The position numbers and the translations under genes are program-made. Positions 42,939 to 51,179 of a stretch of 64,000 nucleotides of DNA are shown piece by piece. The stretch is from Nitrospirota bacterium (GTDB taxonomy: Bacteria; Nitrospirota; Thermodesulfovibrionia; Thermodesulfovibrionales; UBA6898): contig JAKAIE010000001.1 of NCBI GenBank assembly GCA_021814475.1, forward strand, positions 59,872 to 123,871. Direction: 5' to 3'. The notes under the pieces were generated by a model that was not told the DNA's origin, ran no database searches, and saw nothing but the letters and a program-made list of their open reading frames with translations. Each line of letters begins with the position of its first letter. Within the stretch, counting starts at the first letter, position 1.

Positions 42939-45014
42939 ATGTCAAAACTCCATCTCATCCTTGCCTTTCATAACCATCAGCCGGTAGGCAATTTCGGCCA
43001 TGTGCTGGAGGACTGTTACCGGAAATCGTACCTGCCGTTCCTCGAGACGCTCATCGAACATCCGGGGGTCAGGGTGGTGCTGCACTATTCCGGCTATCTC
43101 CTGTCGTGGATGAAGGAGAACCATCCCGAGGCGATCGAGATGCTGCGTGCGCTCGTGAAGGACAACCGGGTCGAGATACTCTCCGGAGGATTTTACGAAC
43201 CGATCCTCTCGGTGCTGCCTGAGAAGGACCGGGTCAGCCAGATCATCGCGCTATCGAAGTTCATCAAAAAGAACCTGGGCTATGAACCTCAGGGGATGTG
43301 GCTCGCCGAGCGTGTATGGGAGCCGCAGATGCCGAGGTTCATAGCAAAGGCCGGCATGTCTTACCTGCCGATAGACGACTATCATTTCAAATTGACGGGA
43401 CTGGAAGAGGGTGACCTGGTCGGATATTACAATACCGAAGACGACGGGTCTGTGGTAAGCGTCTTCCCCGGCAGTGAAAAACTCCGCTACTATATCCCGT
43501 TCAGGACGGTGGACGACTGCATCTCCTATTTCAGGTCGATCCACATGCGGGGGGGGGACCCGCTGCTGACGATGGCCGACGACGGAGAGAAGTTCGGCGT
43601 CTGGCCGAAGACCTATCAGCACTGTTACGGCGACGGGTGGCTGAACAACTTTTTCGGTGAGTTGGCCAGGAACGCCGACTGGATCGAGACCACGACCTTC
43701 AGCGACTATCACAGCCGGTTCAGGCCCGCCGGCAGGGTATACCTACCGACCGCGTCCTATCGCGAGATGGGCGAGTGGACACTTCCCTCCGAGGCGGCGC
43801 TCGAATATGAATTTGCCCTCGACGAACTCGGCAAGGTGATGGGAGGCCGCGCGAAGGAGCTTCTGAGGGGCGGGATCTGGCGGTCCTTTATGGTGAAGTA
43901 CCCTGAGGCTAACCACCTGCACAAGCGTATGTCCATGATCAGCGAGACGGTGCACTCGGCGACAAAGACGGATGCCGCAAAGGGCCGGCTGGCGCTCGAT
44001 GAGCTCTGGAGGGGACAGTGCAACGATGCCTACTGGCATGGCATCTTCGGCGGACTGTACCTGCCCCACCTGCGGTCCGCCCTTTACCGTCATCTCATCA
44101 AGGCCGAGTCGATAGCCGGGGACCTGCTCAGGGAATACCCGAAGATCGTCCGGGGTGACTTCGACTTCGACAGCAACGAGGATGTGGTCATCAGTACTAA
44201 AAGACTCACCCTTGTGGCGACTGAACTCGGCGGTTCTCTTACCGAACTGTCCCTGAAGAAAAATCCGGTCAATATTCTGGATATTCTTTCGCGGAGGCCG
44301 GAGGCCTACCATTCGAAGATCGCAAAGGCGTCCGGCAGCGGAAGCGACCTGACGAAGACGATCCACGATCAGCTGATCCTGAAAGAAGAGGGTCTGGCGG
44401 ATTACCTTATCTACGACGGATACAGGAGGACATCCCTCCTCGACCATTTCATCCCGGCCGATACCGGCATTCTGGATATATGCCGTTCGGAGTACGACGA
44501 ACTGGGGGATTTTCTTCAGGGCTGTTATCTCATGGACGTCAAGAAGAAGGCAAAGGGGTGCGATATCTCCTTCAGCCGCGACGGGGTGGTTCAGGGCAGG
44601 CCGATGCGGCTGGAAAAGACGGTGCGGATTACCCACGGTGACAACATCAGGGTGGACTATAGCCTCAATGGTGATTTCTCGGGGCTCTTCGCCGTTGAAA
44701 TGAATATCTCCATGCTCGGCTCGCCGTTTGCGGGGATACAGGCAGGCGGTGACCTCCTGGCGATGCAGAGCACATCGGTGCAGGACGGGGTCACGACGCT
44801 GAACCTGACGGAGAGCTATCTGAAGCTGAAGACGGTCTTTACGTTCGACGAGCCGGTCAGTGTCTGGCACTATCCGGTCGAGACGGTCTCCCTGTCGGAG
44901 CAGGGGGTCGAACGGCTGTATCAGGGAACGGCCTTTCTTTTTGTGTTGCGGCTCGATAAGCCGGGCCGCAGAGAATTCGGTTTTACGATCAGTTTCCAGG
45001 AGGAGCAGTCTTGA
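42939..45014 (+). CDS. GH57 glycoside hydrolase / 4-alpha-glucanotransferase-like
   Basis: A 691-residue cytoplasmic enzyme of family GH57 with the C-terminal domains of glucanotransferase-type members (DUF1925/DUF1926). It opens LILAFHNHQPVGNFGHVLED. The nucleophile is E124 in GMWLAERVWEP and the acid is in TMADDGEKFG (D214/D215), matching E123 and D214 of the Thermococcus litoralis enzyme. The beta-rich C-terminal half begins near residue 420. It likely remodels glycogen-like alpha-glucans or maltodextrins. No strong Shine-Dalgarno. Its stop overlaps the ATG of the next gene. Confidence 0.92.
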   Translation: MSKLHLILAFHNHQPVGNFGHVLEDCYRKSYLPFLETLIEHPGVRVVLHYSGYLLSWMKENHPEAIEMLRALVKDNRVEILSGGFYEPILSVLPEKDRVSQIIALSKFIKKNLGYEPQGMWLAERVWEPQMPRFIAKAGMSYLPIDDYHFKLTGLEEGDLVGYYNTEDDGSVVSVFPGSEKLRYYIPFRTVDDCISYFRSIHMRGGDPLLTMADDGEKFGVWPKTYQHCYGDGWLNNFFGELARNADWIETTTFSDYHSRFRPAGRVYLPTASYREMGEWTLPSEAALEYEFALDELGKVMGGRAKELLRGGIWRSFMVKYPEANHLHKRMSMISETVHSATKTDAAKGRLALDELWRGQCNDAYWHGIFGGLYLPHLRSALYRHLIKAESIAGDLLREYPKIVRGDFDFDSNEDVVISTKRLTLVATELGGSLTELSLKKNPVNILDILSRRPEAYHSKIAKASGSGSDLTKTIHDQLILKEEGLADYLIYDGYRRTSLLDHFIPADTGILDICRSEYDELGDFLQGCYLMDVKKKAKGCDISFSRDGVVQGRPMRLEKTVRITHGDNIRVDYSLNGDFSGLFAVEMNISMLGSPFAGIQAGGDLLAMQSTSVQDGVTTLNLTESYLKLKTVFTFDEPVSVWHYPVETVSLSEQGVERLYQGTAFLFVLRLDKPGRREFGFTISFQEEQS

Positions 45015-46672
45015 AGAAAATTATCTTGAGCCTATTTTGTCTGTGTATGGTGACGGCGGCAATTGCCTCCGCTGCCGACGACCCGATCACGCAGTTTGCC
45101 CACAGCACCGTTGCCTACTTCAGGCCCCACTACGGGTCGGTTCTCCGTGTCGAGGGAGTGAATGTCACTATCGACGCGGGAGAAAAGGACGCGCTGAAGC
45201 CGGGTATGAGACTCAGTGTCATGAGAGAGGGGGCGCCGTTCAGGCATCCCGTCACAAAGGAGATCCTGGGAAAGATAGAGACACCCGTTGGCAAGATCCA
45301 GGTGAAGGAGGCCGGTTCGGACGCCGTGGTGGCAACGCTCGTAGAGGGAGAGGCGCGGCCGGGGGACAAGGTCCGCCTGTCCGACACAAAAGTGAAAATG
45401 TTCTTCTGCCAGGACAAGGGCGCCGACTGGTACCTTGCAGACGATTATTACCGGAAGCTGAAGGCCTCCGGGAGGATAGAGATGATCGATACAGCGATGG
45501 AGACCTCGGACGAGGCGAAGGTCCTTGCGGAGGCCAGGAGACTCGGTGCCGAGGTCGCATTGATCCTGACCATGCGCCCGGGCGACAAAAAGACGATCCT
45601 TCATCAGAGGCTCTATTGGGTGTCTGACGGCGCGAAGTTCCTCGACAGCGAGGTCGGGGTAGGGGACGAGATTTCAAAGGACCTGAAGTTCGGCGAGGCA
45701 TATTTTACTCCGAAGACCGGGGATGTCTCGATGACATTTGATCTGAAATTCAGGGCCCGCCTTCTGGCTGTCGGAGATATCGACGGAGACGGCAATCAGG
45801 AGATCCTGATCAGCACAGGTAATGTGATTCGGGTCTACGCGTTCGGGGTTGATCTGAAGAAACTCTGGGAGATCAAGGGGTCGGCCCAGGACGATCATCT
45901 CTGGCTCGATACCGTTGATCTGAAACATAACGGCAAGGCCGAGGTCGTGGTGACCTCGCTGAGGAGTTCGGAGGTCGAGACCTCGATTTACGAATTTTCC
46001 GGCGGGGGATTCTCGCTTCTGTGGAAGGGCAAGTATTTCGTGAGAAGGCTCGGAGACGGACTGATTGCCCAGGCCTATTCCCCTGTCGATGGTTTCAGCA
46101 AGCAGGTTTTCCGGCTTGTCTGGGACGGCGGAGTCAGAGTGGGGGATGCCCTGAGGCTGCCGAAAGGGGTCAATGTGTACGACTTCGTCATGATCGGGGG
46201 ACCCGGGAAAGAACCGATGATCTTTGCCTACGACGATAAGGGGTTTCTGAACCTTTATGACGACAAGGGGACCAGGGTCTGGAAGAGTTCTTCGGACACC
46301 GGAGGTTTCATATCGACTTTTAAAAAGCCGTCTTCATTTTCCTATCTCGATGCGGGGGAGTGGTCGATCAAAGACAGGCTCTGCCAGAGACACCGGGAGG
46401 TGATGGTCGTCTACCGGGTCCCGCTGGCCGACATCGCCAAGACGATCGGGTATAAGAGTTCATATATTCGCACATACTGGTGGAACGGCCTGGCGATGGA
46501 AGATGCGGTTACAATAGAGGACATCCGCGGCTCCCTCCAGGATTATGCGGTATCCGGGGACAAGGTCATTGTCCTGTCAAATCCGTTTCTGGGGCTCAAG
46601 TTCGATAATATCCTGAAGGGGGAAAGCCCCCTCGGATCAATGCTCTCGGTCTATTCGGTCAAGGGGCGGTAA
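45011..46672 (+). CDS. Exported protein with FG-GAP/VCBS-like repeat
   Basis: A 553-residue protein with a signal peptide (residues 1-21). A first domain (about 25-125) resembles the FlgT-like or LysM-adjacent beta region (VEGVNVTIDAGEKDALKPGM), a middle domain has ADDYYRKLKASGRIEMIDTA, and from residue 250 a calcium-binding-like blade appears (LLAVGDIDGDGNQEILISTG), followed by repeated KHNGKAEVVVTS and further beta blades. It may be a periplasmic or outer-membrane beta-propeller protein. It is coupled by ATGA to the GH57 gene and lies 1 base before uppS. Function unknown. Confidence 0.72.
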   Translation: MKKIILSLFCLCMVTAAIASAADDPITQFAHSTVAYFRPHYGSVLRVEGVNVTIDAGEKDALKPGMRLSVMREGAPFRHPVTKEILGKIETPVGKIQVKEAGSDAVVATLVEGEARPGDKVRLSDTKVKMFFCQDKGADWYLADDYYRKLKASGRIEMIDTAMETSDEAKVLAEARRLGAEVALILTMRPGDKKTILHQRLYWVSDGAKFLDSEVGVGDEISKDLKFGEAYFTPKTGDVSMTFDLKFRARLLAVGDIDGDGNQEILISTGNVIRVYAFGVDLKKLWEIKGSAQDDHLWLDTVDLKHNGKAEVVVTSLRSSEVETSIYEFSGGGFSLLWKGKYFVRRLGDGLIAQAYSPVDGFSKQVFRLVWDGGVRVGDALRLPKGVNVYDFVMIGGPGKEPMIFAYDDKGFLNLYDDKGTRVWKSSSDTGGFISTFKKPSSFSYLDAGEWSIKDRLCQRHREVMVVYRVPLADIAKTIGYKSSYIRTYWWNGLAMEDAVTIEDIRGSLQDYAVSGDKVIVLSNPFLGLKFDNILKGESPLGSMLSVYSVKGR

Positions 46673-46673
46673 T

Positions 46674-47396
46674 ATGGCGCCAACACACAGCGGGCTACCT
46701 TCACATGTCGGCATAATCATGGACGGCAACGGCAGGTGGGCACAACTGAGGGGATTGCCCCGAATTGAGGGCCACAGGGTAGGGGCCGAAAGGGCAAAGG
46801 AGGTTATCCAGACCGCCGCGGAGATGGGAATCCGATACCTGACCCTCTATACCTTTTCCACCGAGAACTGGCAGAGGCCGGCAAACGAGGTCTCGATGCT
46901 GATGAGACTGCTTGAGATTTACCTGAGAAAGGAACTGGAGGACCTCAAGAGGCAGAACATCGTCTACAGGGCCATAGGCGAACTGACGCGGCTCCCGGAA
47001 AATATTCAGAGACTCATCGTGGAGAGCGAGCGGCAGACTGCTTCGAATACCGGCATGACGCTGATCACGGCGCTGAGTTACAGCGGACGCAATGAGATCA
47101 TCCGGGCGATAAAAAAGCTGATGGAAAGCCAGTGCCGGTCCGTAGACCTTACGGACCTGACGTTCGATGCATATCTGGACACTGCGGGTCTGCCGCCGCC
47201 CGATCTTATCCTGAGGACGAGCGGCGAGCGGCGTCTGAGCAATTTCATGCTCTGGCAGAGCGCCTATGCCGAGCTTTATTTCTCCGAGACTCTCTGGCCT
47301 GATTTTGACCGTGAGGAGTTTGGACGTGCAATCCGCGATTATCAGGGCAGAGAGCGCCGCTTCGGCGCCATACCGGCCAGGTCTCATGCATCTTAG
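46674..47396 (+). CDS. uppS: Isoprenyl transferase (undecaprenyl diphosphate synthase)
   Basis: A 240-residue cis-prenyltransferase. The catalytic start is HVGIIMDGNGRWAQLRGLPR, with GHRVGAERAKEVI, TLYTFSTENWQRP and the C-terminal DLILRTSGERRLSNFMLWQ. It makes the C55 lipid carrier for peptidoglycan and glycans. The 3' end overlaps cdsA by 11 bases, a standard pairing. Confidence 0.96.
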   Translation: MAPTHSGLPSHVGIIMDGNGRWAQLRGLPRIEGHRVGAERAKEVIQTAAEMGIRYLTLYTFSTENWQRPANEVSMLMRLLEIYLRKELEDLKRQNIVYRAIGELTRLPENIQRLIVESERQTASNTGMTLITALSYSGRNEIIRAIKKLMESQCRSVDLTDLTFDAYLDTAGLPPPDLILRTSGERRLSNFMLWQSAYAELYFSETLWPDFDREEFGRAIRDYQGRERRFGAIPARSHAS

Positions 47397-48177
47397 GAGG
47401 GTCGTGGTTGCTGCGGTACTGGTTCCGCTCCTGTACCTATATGTCATGCGCCTTCCGGTGCAGTATTTCTTTTATCTCCTGGTTATGGTCGCCGGTCTCG
47501 GCCTGTACGAATTTTATGCGATGTTCAGGCTGAACACGGTGATGAAGTATCTCGGCGTGGCATGGGGAATCGGCCTCATGGCTGCCTTTTTCCTGTCACT
47601 GGCTGATATGTATACGCTGTCACTGATCAGCGTCCTCTTTTTTCTGGCGTTCAGGCTATTCCTGAGGGCTGATCCCGAAAACTCCATGAGGGAGGCCGCC
47701 ACAGTTATCCTGGGCCTGCTTTATGTCCCCGGACTCCTGACCTTTCAGTTGAGCATCGCCATGAGGTCGCCGGAGTGGATCATCCTGCTGTATGCCTCGG
47801 TATGGGCTGCCGACAGCATGGCGTACTACATCGGCAAGGGCATCGGCAGGCATAAGCTGTATGAGGCGATCAGTCCAAACAAGACAGTGGAAGGCGCTGC
47901 CGGATCTGTGCTTGGCGGTATCCTCGGAGCCGGTATCATCAACATTGCCGTCATACATTATCTGAGCATCCTGCAGGTCAGCATCCTGGGTGCAGCGGTG
48001 GGGCTGACGACGATTGTCGGGGATCTTGTCGAGTCGATGCTGAAGCGTGACGCCGGGGTGAAGGATTCCGGCAGGATCTTTCCCGGCCATGGAGGCATTC
48101 TGGATAAGATAGATGGAAGTACCTTTGCCGGTCCGGTTTTCTTCTGGGTCTGTCTCCGCTTCGGCCTTATCAGGTAG
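47386..48177 (+). CDS. cdsA: Phosphatidate cytidylyltransferase
   Basis: A 263-residue inner-membrane enzyme with about eight helices that makes CDP-diacylglycerol. The C-terminal signature is complete: SMLKRDAGVKDSG, then FPGHGGILDKIDG. Start at ATG 47386 (MHLRRVVVAAVLVP); upstream frame overlaps uppS. No further envelope gene follows; the next 575 bases are non-coding on both strands except for the small RNA described below. Confidence 0.94.
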   Translation: MHLRRVVVAAVLVPLLYLYVMRLPVQYFFYLLVMVAGLGLYEFYAMFRLNTVMKYLGVAWGIGLMAAFFLSLADMYTLSLISVLFFLAFRLFLRADPENSMREAATVILGLLYVPGLLTFQLSIAMRSPEWIILLYASVWAADSMAYYIGKGIGRHKLYEAISPNKTVEGAAGSVLGGILGAGIINIAVIHYLSILQVSILGAAVGLTTIVGDLVESMLKRDAGVKDSGRIFPGHGGILDKIDGSTFAGPVFFWVCLRFGLIR

Positions 48178-48276
48178 CCAAAACTCCTTACCCTTTTACC
48201 CCTTGATTTCGTCCTGGACCCCGTATCCTCAATAAAGCGTGATAATGCGCGGTGATGGAGTTATTTTGCTCAGGAC

Positions 48277-48302
48277 AAAAAAAAGGCCCTCTGGCGAGGG
48301 CC
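48277..48302 (-). terminator. Rho-independent terminator of the small RNA
   Basis: Minus strand: GGCCCTC, loop of four, GAGGGCC, then TTTTTTTT (plus-strand A run 48277-48284). A perfect 7-bp GC-rich stem. On the plus strand the same stem has no U tract after it, so it acts on minus-strand transcripts. Confidence 0.88.
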
Positions 48303-48423
48303 TGCATCCTGAGGGCTGGGGATCGGGGAAAACCCTCAGGAATCCTACGCGGACTGGAGGGTAGAATGTCCGCATAGGTTGGCTTTATTCAAACGTCCCC
48401 TGAATAGACTGATTTCTTGCTTC
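48277..48423 (-). ncRNA. Probable structured small RNA of about 147 nt
   Basis: On the minus strand four hairpins follow each other without any open frame: TATTCA/TGAATA (48406-48386), CCTATGCGGAC/GTCCGCGTAGG with one mismatch (48378-48344), CCTGAGGG/CCCTCAGG (48340-48308), and the terminator GGCCCTC/GAGGGCC (48302-48285) ended by eight U. A sigma-70-like promoter sits just upstream. It lies between cdsA and an exported protein gene, both on the plus strand, so it is not a leader of a visible gene. I could not match it to 6S, SRP, tmRNA or RNase P features. Confidence 0.65.
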
Positions 48424-48429
48424 AATTCA

Positions 48430-48459
48430 ATTCTAACGTGGTTCCTGAACAAATGTCAA
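48430..48459 (-). promoter_or_regulatory. Sigma-70-like promoter of the small RNA
   Basis: Minus strand TTGACA (48459-48454), an 18-base spacer, TAGAAT (48435-48430). It places the RNA 5' end near 48423, directly before the first hairpin. Confidence 0.65.
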
Positions 48460-48530
48460 GAAATTCCGCTCTATCCAGGGCACTGCGTGAAAATTCTCAA
48501 AGAACAGCCCACCGTCGCTGTATTTAGCTT

Positions 48531-48576
48531 ATATTAACCCTAATTCCGGGCATTGTCAATTACTTAATTGACAATG
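48531..48576 (-). promoter_or_regulatory. Second minus-strand promoter overlapped by a 26-bp perfect palindrome
   Basis: TTGACA (48559-48554), a 17-base spacer and TAATAT (48536-48531) form a near-consensus promoter pointing toward the small RNA. The -35 box lies inside the perfect inverted repeat CATTGTCAATTA-CT-TAATTGACAATG (48551-48576), which has the shape of an operator. Between the two promoters TGTTCTTTGAGAA resembles an rRNA-type boxA antitermination site. Confidence 0.55.
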
Positions 48577-48752
48577 AAATTAACAGGTAAGCAGTTATGC
48601 ATCTAAATAGAGTGGGACAGGTGTAAATAGTCCTCACAGGAAATGGCGGATATGGACAGGAGACATTAATTTCTCTATAATGATAGCCAGGATGGAGGAC
48701 GGGTTTAAGATGATCTGTGGCCGTTCTTCCTCAATGAAAGGAGACACACCCC

Positions 48753-49505
48753 ATGAAAAGGCTTTTGTTGCTGGCTGTTTCACTTATGTTTGTTGCAGGC
48801 ATGCCGCTGACGGTTACGGCCTCCGATATCCACTTCGGTGTCAATATCAACGTTCCGCCGCCGTTCGGCTTCGATGAACCGTCCGATTTGATCGTAGTTC
48901 CCGGCACCTCAGGCTATGTCTACATGGTCCCTGATACAGAAGGTGTCTATTTCTACAACGGCTACTGGTTCCGCACCTACGGCAGCAGATGGTACCGGTC
49001 CCGCGGCTTCGGGGGTCCGTGGAATCATATCAGGCTCTCCCTGGTCCCCAGGTTTATTATTGATATCCCTCCGGATTATTATCGGTATGCGCCTTCAGGA
49101 TACTACCGCGTTCCTTACCGCGACTTTCACAGGAGCTGGCGTTCATGGGAGCGGGATAAGCACTGGAACAGGTATGACTGGTACCGGAATGAACTGCGTG
49201 ATCGCAGGAGATGGGACCGTCGTGATGACCGCCGGGATCACTTCCGCGATGACCGTCGTGATGACCGCCGGGATCACTTCCGCGACGACCGTCGTGATGA
49301 CCGCCGGGATCACTTCCGCGATGACAGGCGTGATGGTGGCGGAAGGGATGGCGGATCGCATGGCGGTGACAGAGGCGGAAAGCCCGGCCCTGACCGGGGC
49401 CATAGCGGCGATGATCGTCGCGGGCCGACCGCTGGTGAGAAGATGCAGCAGCAGCGGAGCCAGAACCCCATGTATCAGCAGCAGCATAAACAGCAGACCG
49501 ATTAG
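48753..49505 (+). CDS. Exported tyrosine-rich protein with Arg/Asp tandem repeats
   Basis: A 250-residue protein with a signal peptide (residues 1-24). The mature N-terminal half is rich in Tyr, Trp, Pro and Gly (VYFYNGYWFRTYGSRWY), the pattern of YXWGXW-like envelope proteins. Residues 150-195 are three near-identical 12-residue repeats of the type DDRRDHFRDDRR, then a Gly/Asp/Arg-rich and Gln-rich tail. The mature protein is strongly charged with alternate acidic and basic residues, as in proteins that bind polyanions or sit in the periplasm under stress. AAAGGAG precedes the start. I do not know the function. Confidence 0.65.
   Translation: MKRLLLLAVSLMFVAGMPLTVTASDIHFGVNINVPPPFGFDEPSDLIVVPGTSGYVYMVPDTEGVYFYNGYWFRTYGSRWYRSRGFGGPWNHIRLSLVPRFIIDIPPDYYRYAPSGYYRVPYRDFHRSWRSWERDKHWNRYDWYRNELRDRRRWDRRDDRRDHFRDDRRDDRRDHFRDDRRDDRRDHFRDDRRDGGGRDGGSHGGDRGGKPGPDRGHSGDDRRGPTAGEKMQQQRSQNPMYQQQHKQQTD
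49218..49325 (+). repeat. Three 36-bp tandem repeats within the exported protein gene
   Basis: Units of 36 bases begin at 49218, 49254 and 49290 with CGTCGTGATGACCGCCGGGA and end in CGATGAC or CGACGAC. The copies differ at only one or two bases, so they arose recently and could vary in number between strains without shifting the frame. Confidence 0.9.
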
Positions 49506-49518
49506 CAGTGCCCTCCGC

Positions 49519-49550
49519 GGCGTCCCGGCATGTTTTCTGACCGGGACGCC
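49519..49550. other. GC-rich hairpin after the exported protein gene
   Basis: GGCGTCCCGG (49519-49528) pairs perfectly with CCGGGACGCC (49541-49550) around a 12-base loop. It lies 14 bases after the stop codon and may slow or protect the 3' end, but there is no U tract on either strand. Confidence 0.5.
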
Positions 49551-49611
49551 ACGGAACTTAATTCCCCTCGCTTGGTACTCGCGACAAAAGGGAAGTTTTC
49601 AGGGGAAAAAA

Positions 49612-49701
49612 TGGCGGAGAGAGAGAGATTTGAACTCTCGGTGAGTTTTATCCCACACACGCTTTCCAGGCGTGCTCCTTAAGCCACTCGGACATCTCTC
49701 C
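49612..49701 (-). tRNA. tRNA-Ser (anticodon GGA)
   Basis: Minus strand: acceptor GGAGAGA/TCTCTCC, long variable arm, anticodon stem CACGC/GCGTG closing the loop CTGGAAA, giving anticodon GGA (reads UCC and UCU). The T-arm holds GTTCAAATC. CCA is encoded (49614-49612). Confidence 0.95.
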
Positions 49702-49748
49702 GCTGATGAGACAGAAATTTTAACTGATGAAAGGGACCTAAAGCAAAC

Positions 49749-51179
49749 TTACGACGAGAGTTTCTTCTTCAGCAGCTCGTTGAGGGTCTGCGGGTTGGCC
49801 TTGCCCCTGGTCGCCTTCATCACCTGTCCGACAAAGAAACCCAGAAGCTTCTCGTCTCCCGCCCGATATCTCTCGATCTCCTTCTGGCTCCTGGCGAGAA
49901 GCTCATCGACCGCCTTTTCGATCTCCGAGACATCGGATATCTGGACAAGCCCCTTTTCCTTCACGATGACAGCGGCATCCTTGCCGGTCCGGTACATATC
50001 CTCGAAGACGGTCTTCGCGATCTTCCCGCTGATCGTACCCTGGTCTATCAGGCTCAGCATGCCTGCCATCTGTTTTGGCGAAAGCGGGCATTCACCGATG
50101 GACCTGCCCTCGTCGTTCAGGAGGCGAGTGAGGTCTCCCATCATCCAGTTGGCGACCGCCTTGGCCTGACCGCCGGAGGATACGGCTTTTTCGAACCAGT
50201 CGGCTACTGCCTGCTCCTCAGTAAGGAGAGACGCGTCCTGTTCAGGCAGCCCGTACTCAGCCACAAAGCGTTTCTTCTTTGCGTCCGGGAGCTCGGGCAG
50301 GGATGCGCGGATGCCTTCCACCCAGTTCCTGTCAGGGACGATCGGCACGAGGTCGGGTTCGGGGAAATAGCGGTAATCATGGGCCTCTTCCTTCGATCTC
50401 ATCGACTCGGTTATGCCCTTCGCAGAGTCCCAGAGCCTCGTCTCCTGAACCACCTTTCCGCCGTCTTCGACGACCTTGATCTGCCGCCTGATCTCGTATT
50501 CGATCGCCTTTTCGACAAACCGGAAGGAGTTGATGTTCTTTATCTCGGCCCGCGTCGCCAGTTCCTTCTGGCCTGCGGGTCTTACCGATACGTTTGCATC
50601 GCACCGGAGAGAGCCCTGGTCCATATTTCCGTCGCAGACACCGAGGTACCTGAGGATCGCCCGCAGTTTCCTCATATAGGCCGCCGCCTCCTTCGGGGTC
50701 CGCAGGTCCGGCTCGGAGACGATCTCCATCAGGGGCACGCCGGCCCTGTTGAGGTCCACGTAACTGTAACTTCCGGAGTCCTCGTGGATATTCTTTCCCG
50801 CGTCCTCCTCCATGTGGATTCTGGTGATGCCGATCTTCTTCGTCTCTCCGTCAACGTCTATCTCGAGAAAGCCATGCTCGCAGATCGGGTGCTCGAACTG
50901 GCTCGTCTGATACCCCTTCGGGAGGTCGGGATAGAAATAGTTCTTCCTGGCGAAACGGCTATACTGCGCAATTGTGCAGCTCGTTGCCAGGCCCGTCCTT
51001 ATCGCAAACTCCAGTGCCCTGCGGTTCAGTACCGGAAGCACTCCCGGCATCCCTATACAGACAGGGCATGTCTGCGTATTCGGGCCTGCCCCGAACTTCG
51101 TGGCGCAGCCGCAGAAGATCTTCGTCTCCGTCAGCATCTGGGCATGGACTTCAAGACCGATGACCGCTTCGTATCTCAT
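49749..51179 (-). CDS. gatB: Aspartyl/glutamyl-tRNA amidotransferase subunit B
   Basis: A 476-residue GatB, which with GatA and GatC converts Glu-tRNA-Gln and Asp-tRNA-Asn to the amide forms. It begins [20 protein letters not shown]; the zinc cysteines are in [10 protein letters not shown] and [10 protein letters not shown]; then HMEEDAGK and ADWFEKA in the YqeY-like tail. Start ATG 51179 shares ATGA with the stop of gatA; the eight codons upstream in frame belong to gatA overlap. gatC is not in the window. Confidence 0.95.
   Translation of the reverse strand: MRYEAVIGLEVHAQMLTETKIFCGCATKFGAGPNTQTCPVCIGMPGVLPVLNRRALEFAIRTGLATSCTIAQYSRFARKNYFYPDLPKGYQTSQFEHPICEHGFLEIDVDGETKKIGITRIHMEEDAGKNIHEDSGSYSYVDLNRAGVPLMEIVSEPDLRTPKEAAAYMRKLRAILRYLGVCDGNMDQGSLRCDANVSVRPAGQKELATRAEIKNINSFRFVEKAIEYEIRRQIKVVEDGGKVVQETRLWDSAKGITESMRSKEEAHDYRYFPEPDLVPIVPDRNWVEGIRASLPELPDAKKKRFVAEYGLPEQDASLLTEEQAVADWFEKAVSSGGQAKAVANWMMGDLTRLLNDEGRSIGECPLSPKQMAGMLSLIDQGTISGKIAKTVFEDMYRTGKDAAVIVKEKGLVQISDVSEIEKAVDELLARSQKEIERYRAGDEKLLGFFVGQVMKATRGKANPQTLNELLKKKLSS

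Noticed and set aside
43743..44870. 375-codon minus-strand frame
   Set aside because: Antisense to the GH57 gene; composition typical of a shadow frame.
48277..48524. Assignment of the small RNA as 6S, SRP, tmRNA or RNase P RNA
   Set aside because: No long bulged rod (6S), no GGAAGC-type SRP loop, no tag frame, and too short for RNase P.
49218..49325. CRISPR-like 36-bp repeats
   Set aside because: The units are directly tandem without spacers and encode a peptide repeat.
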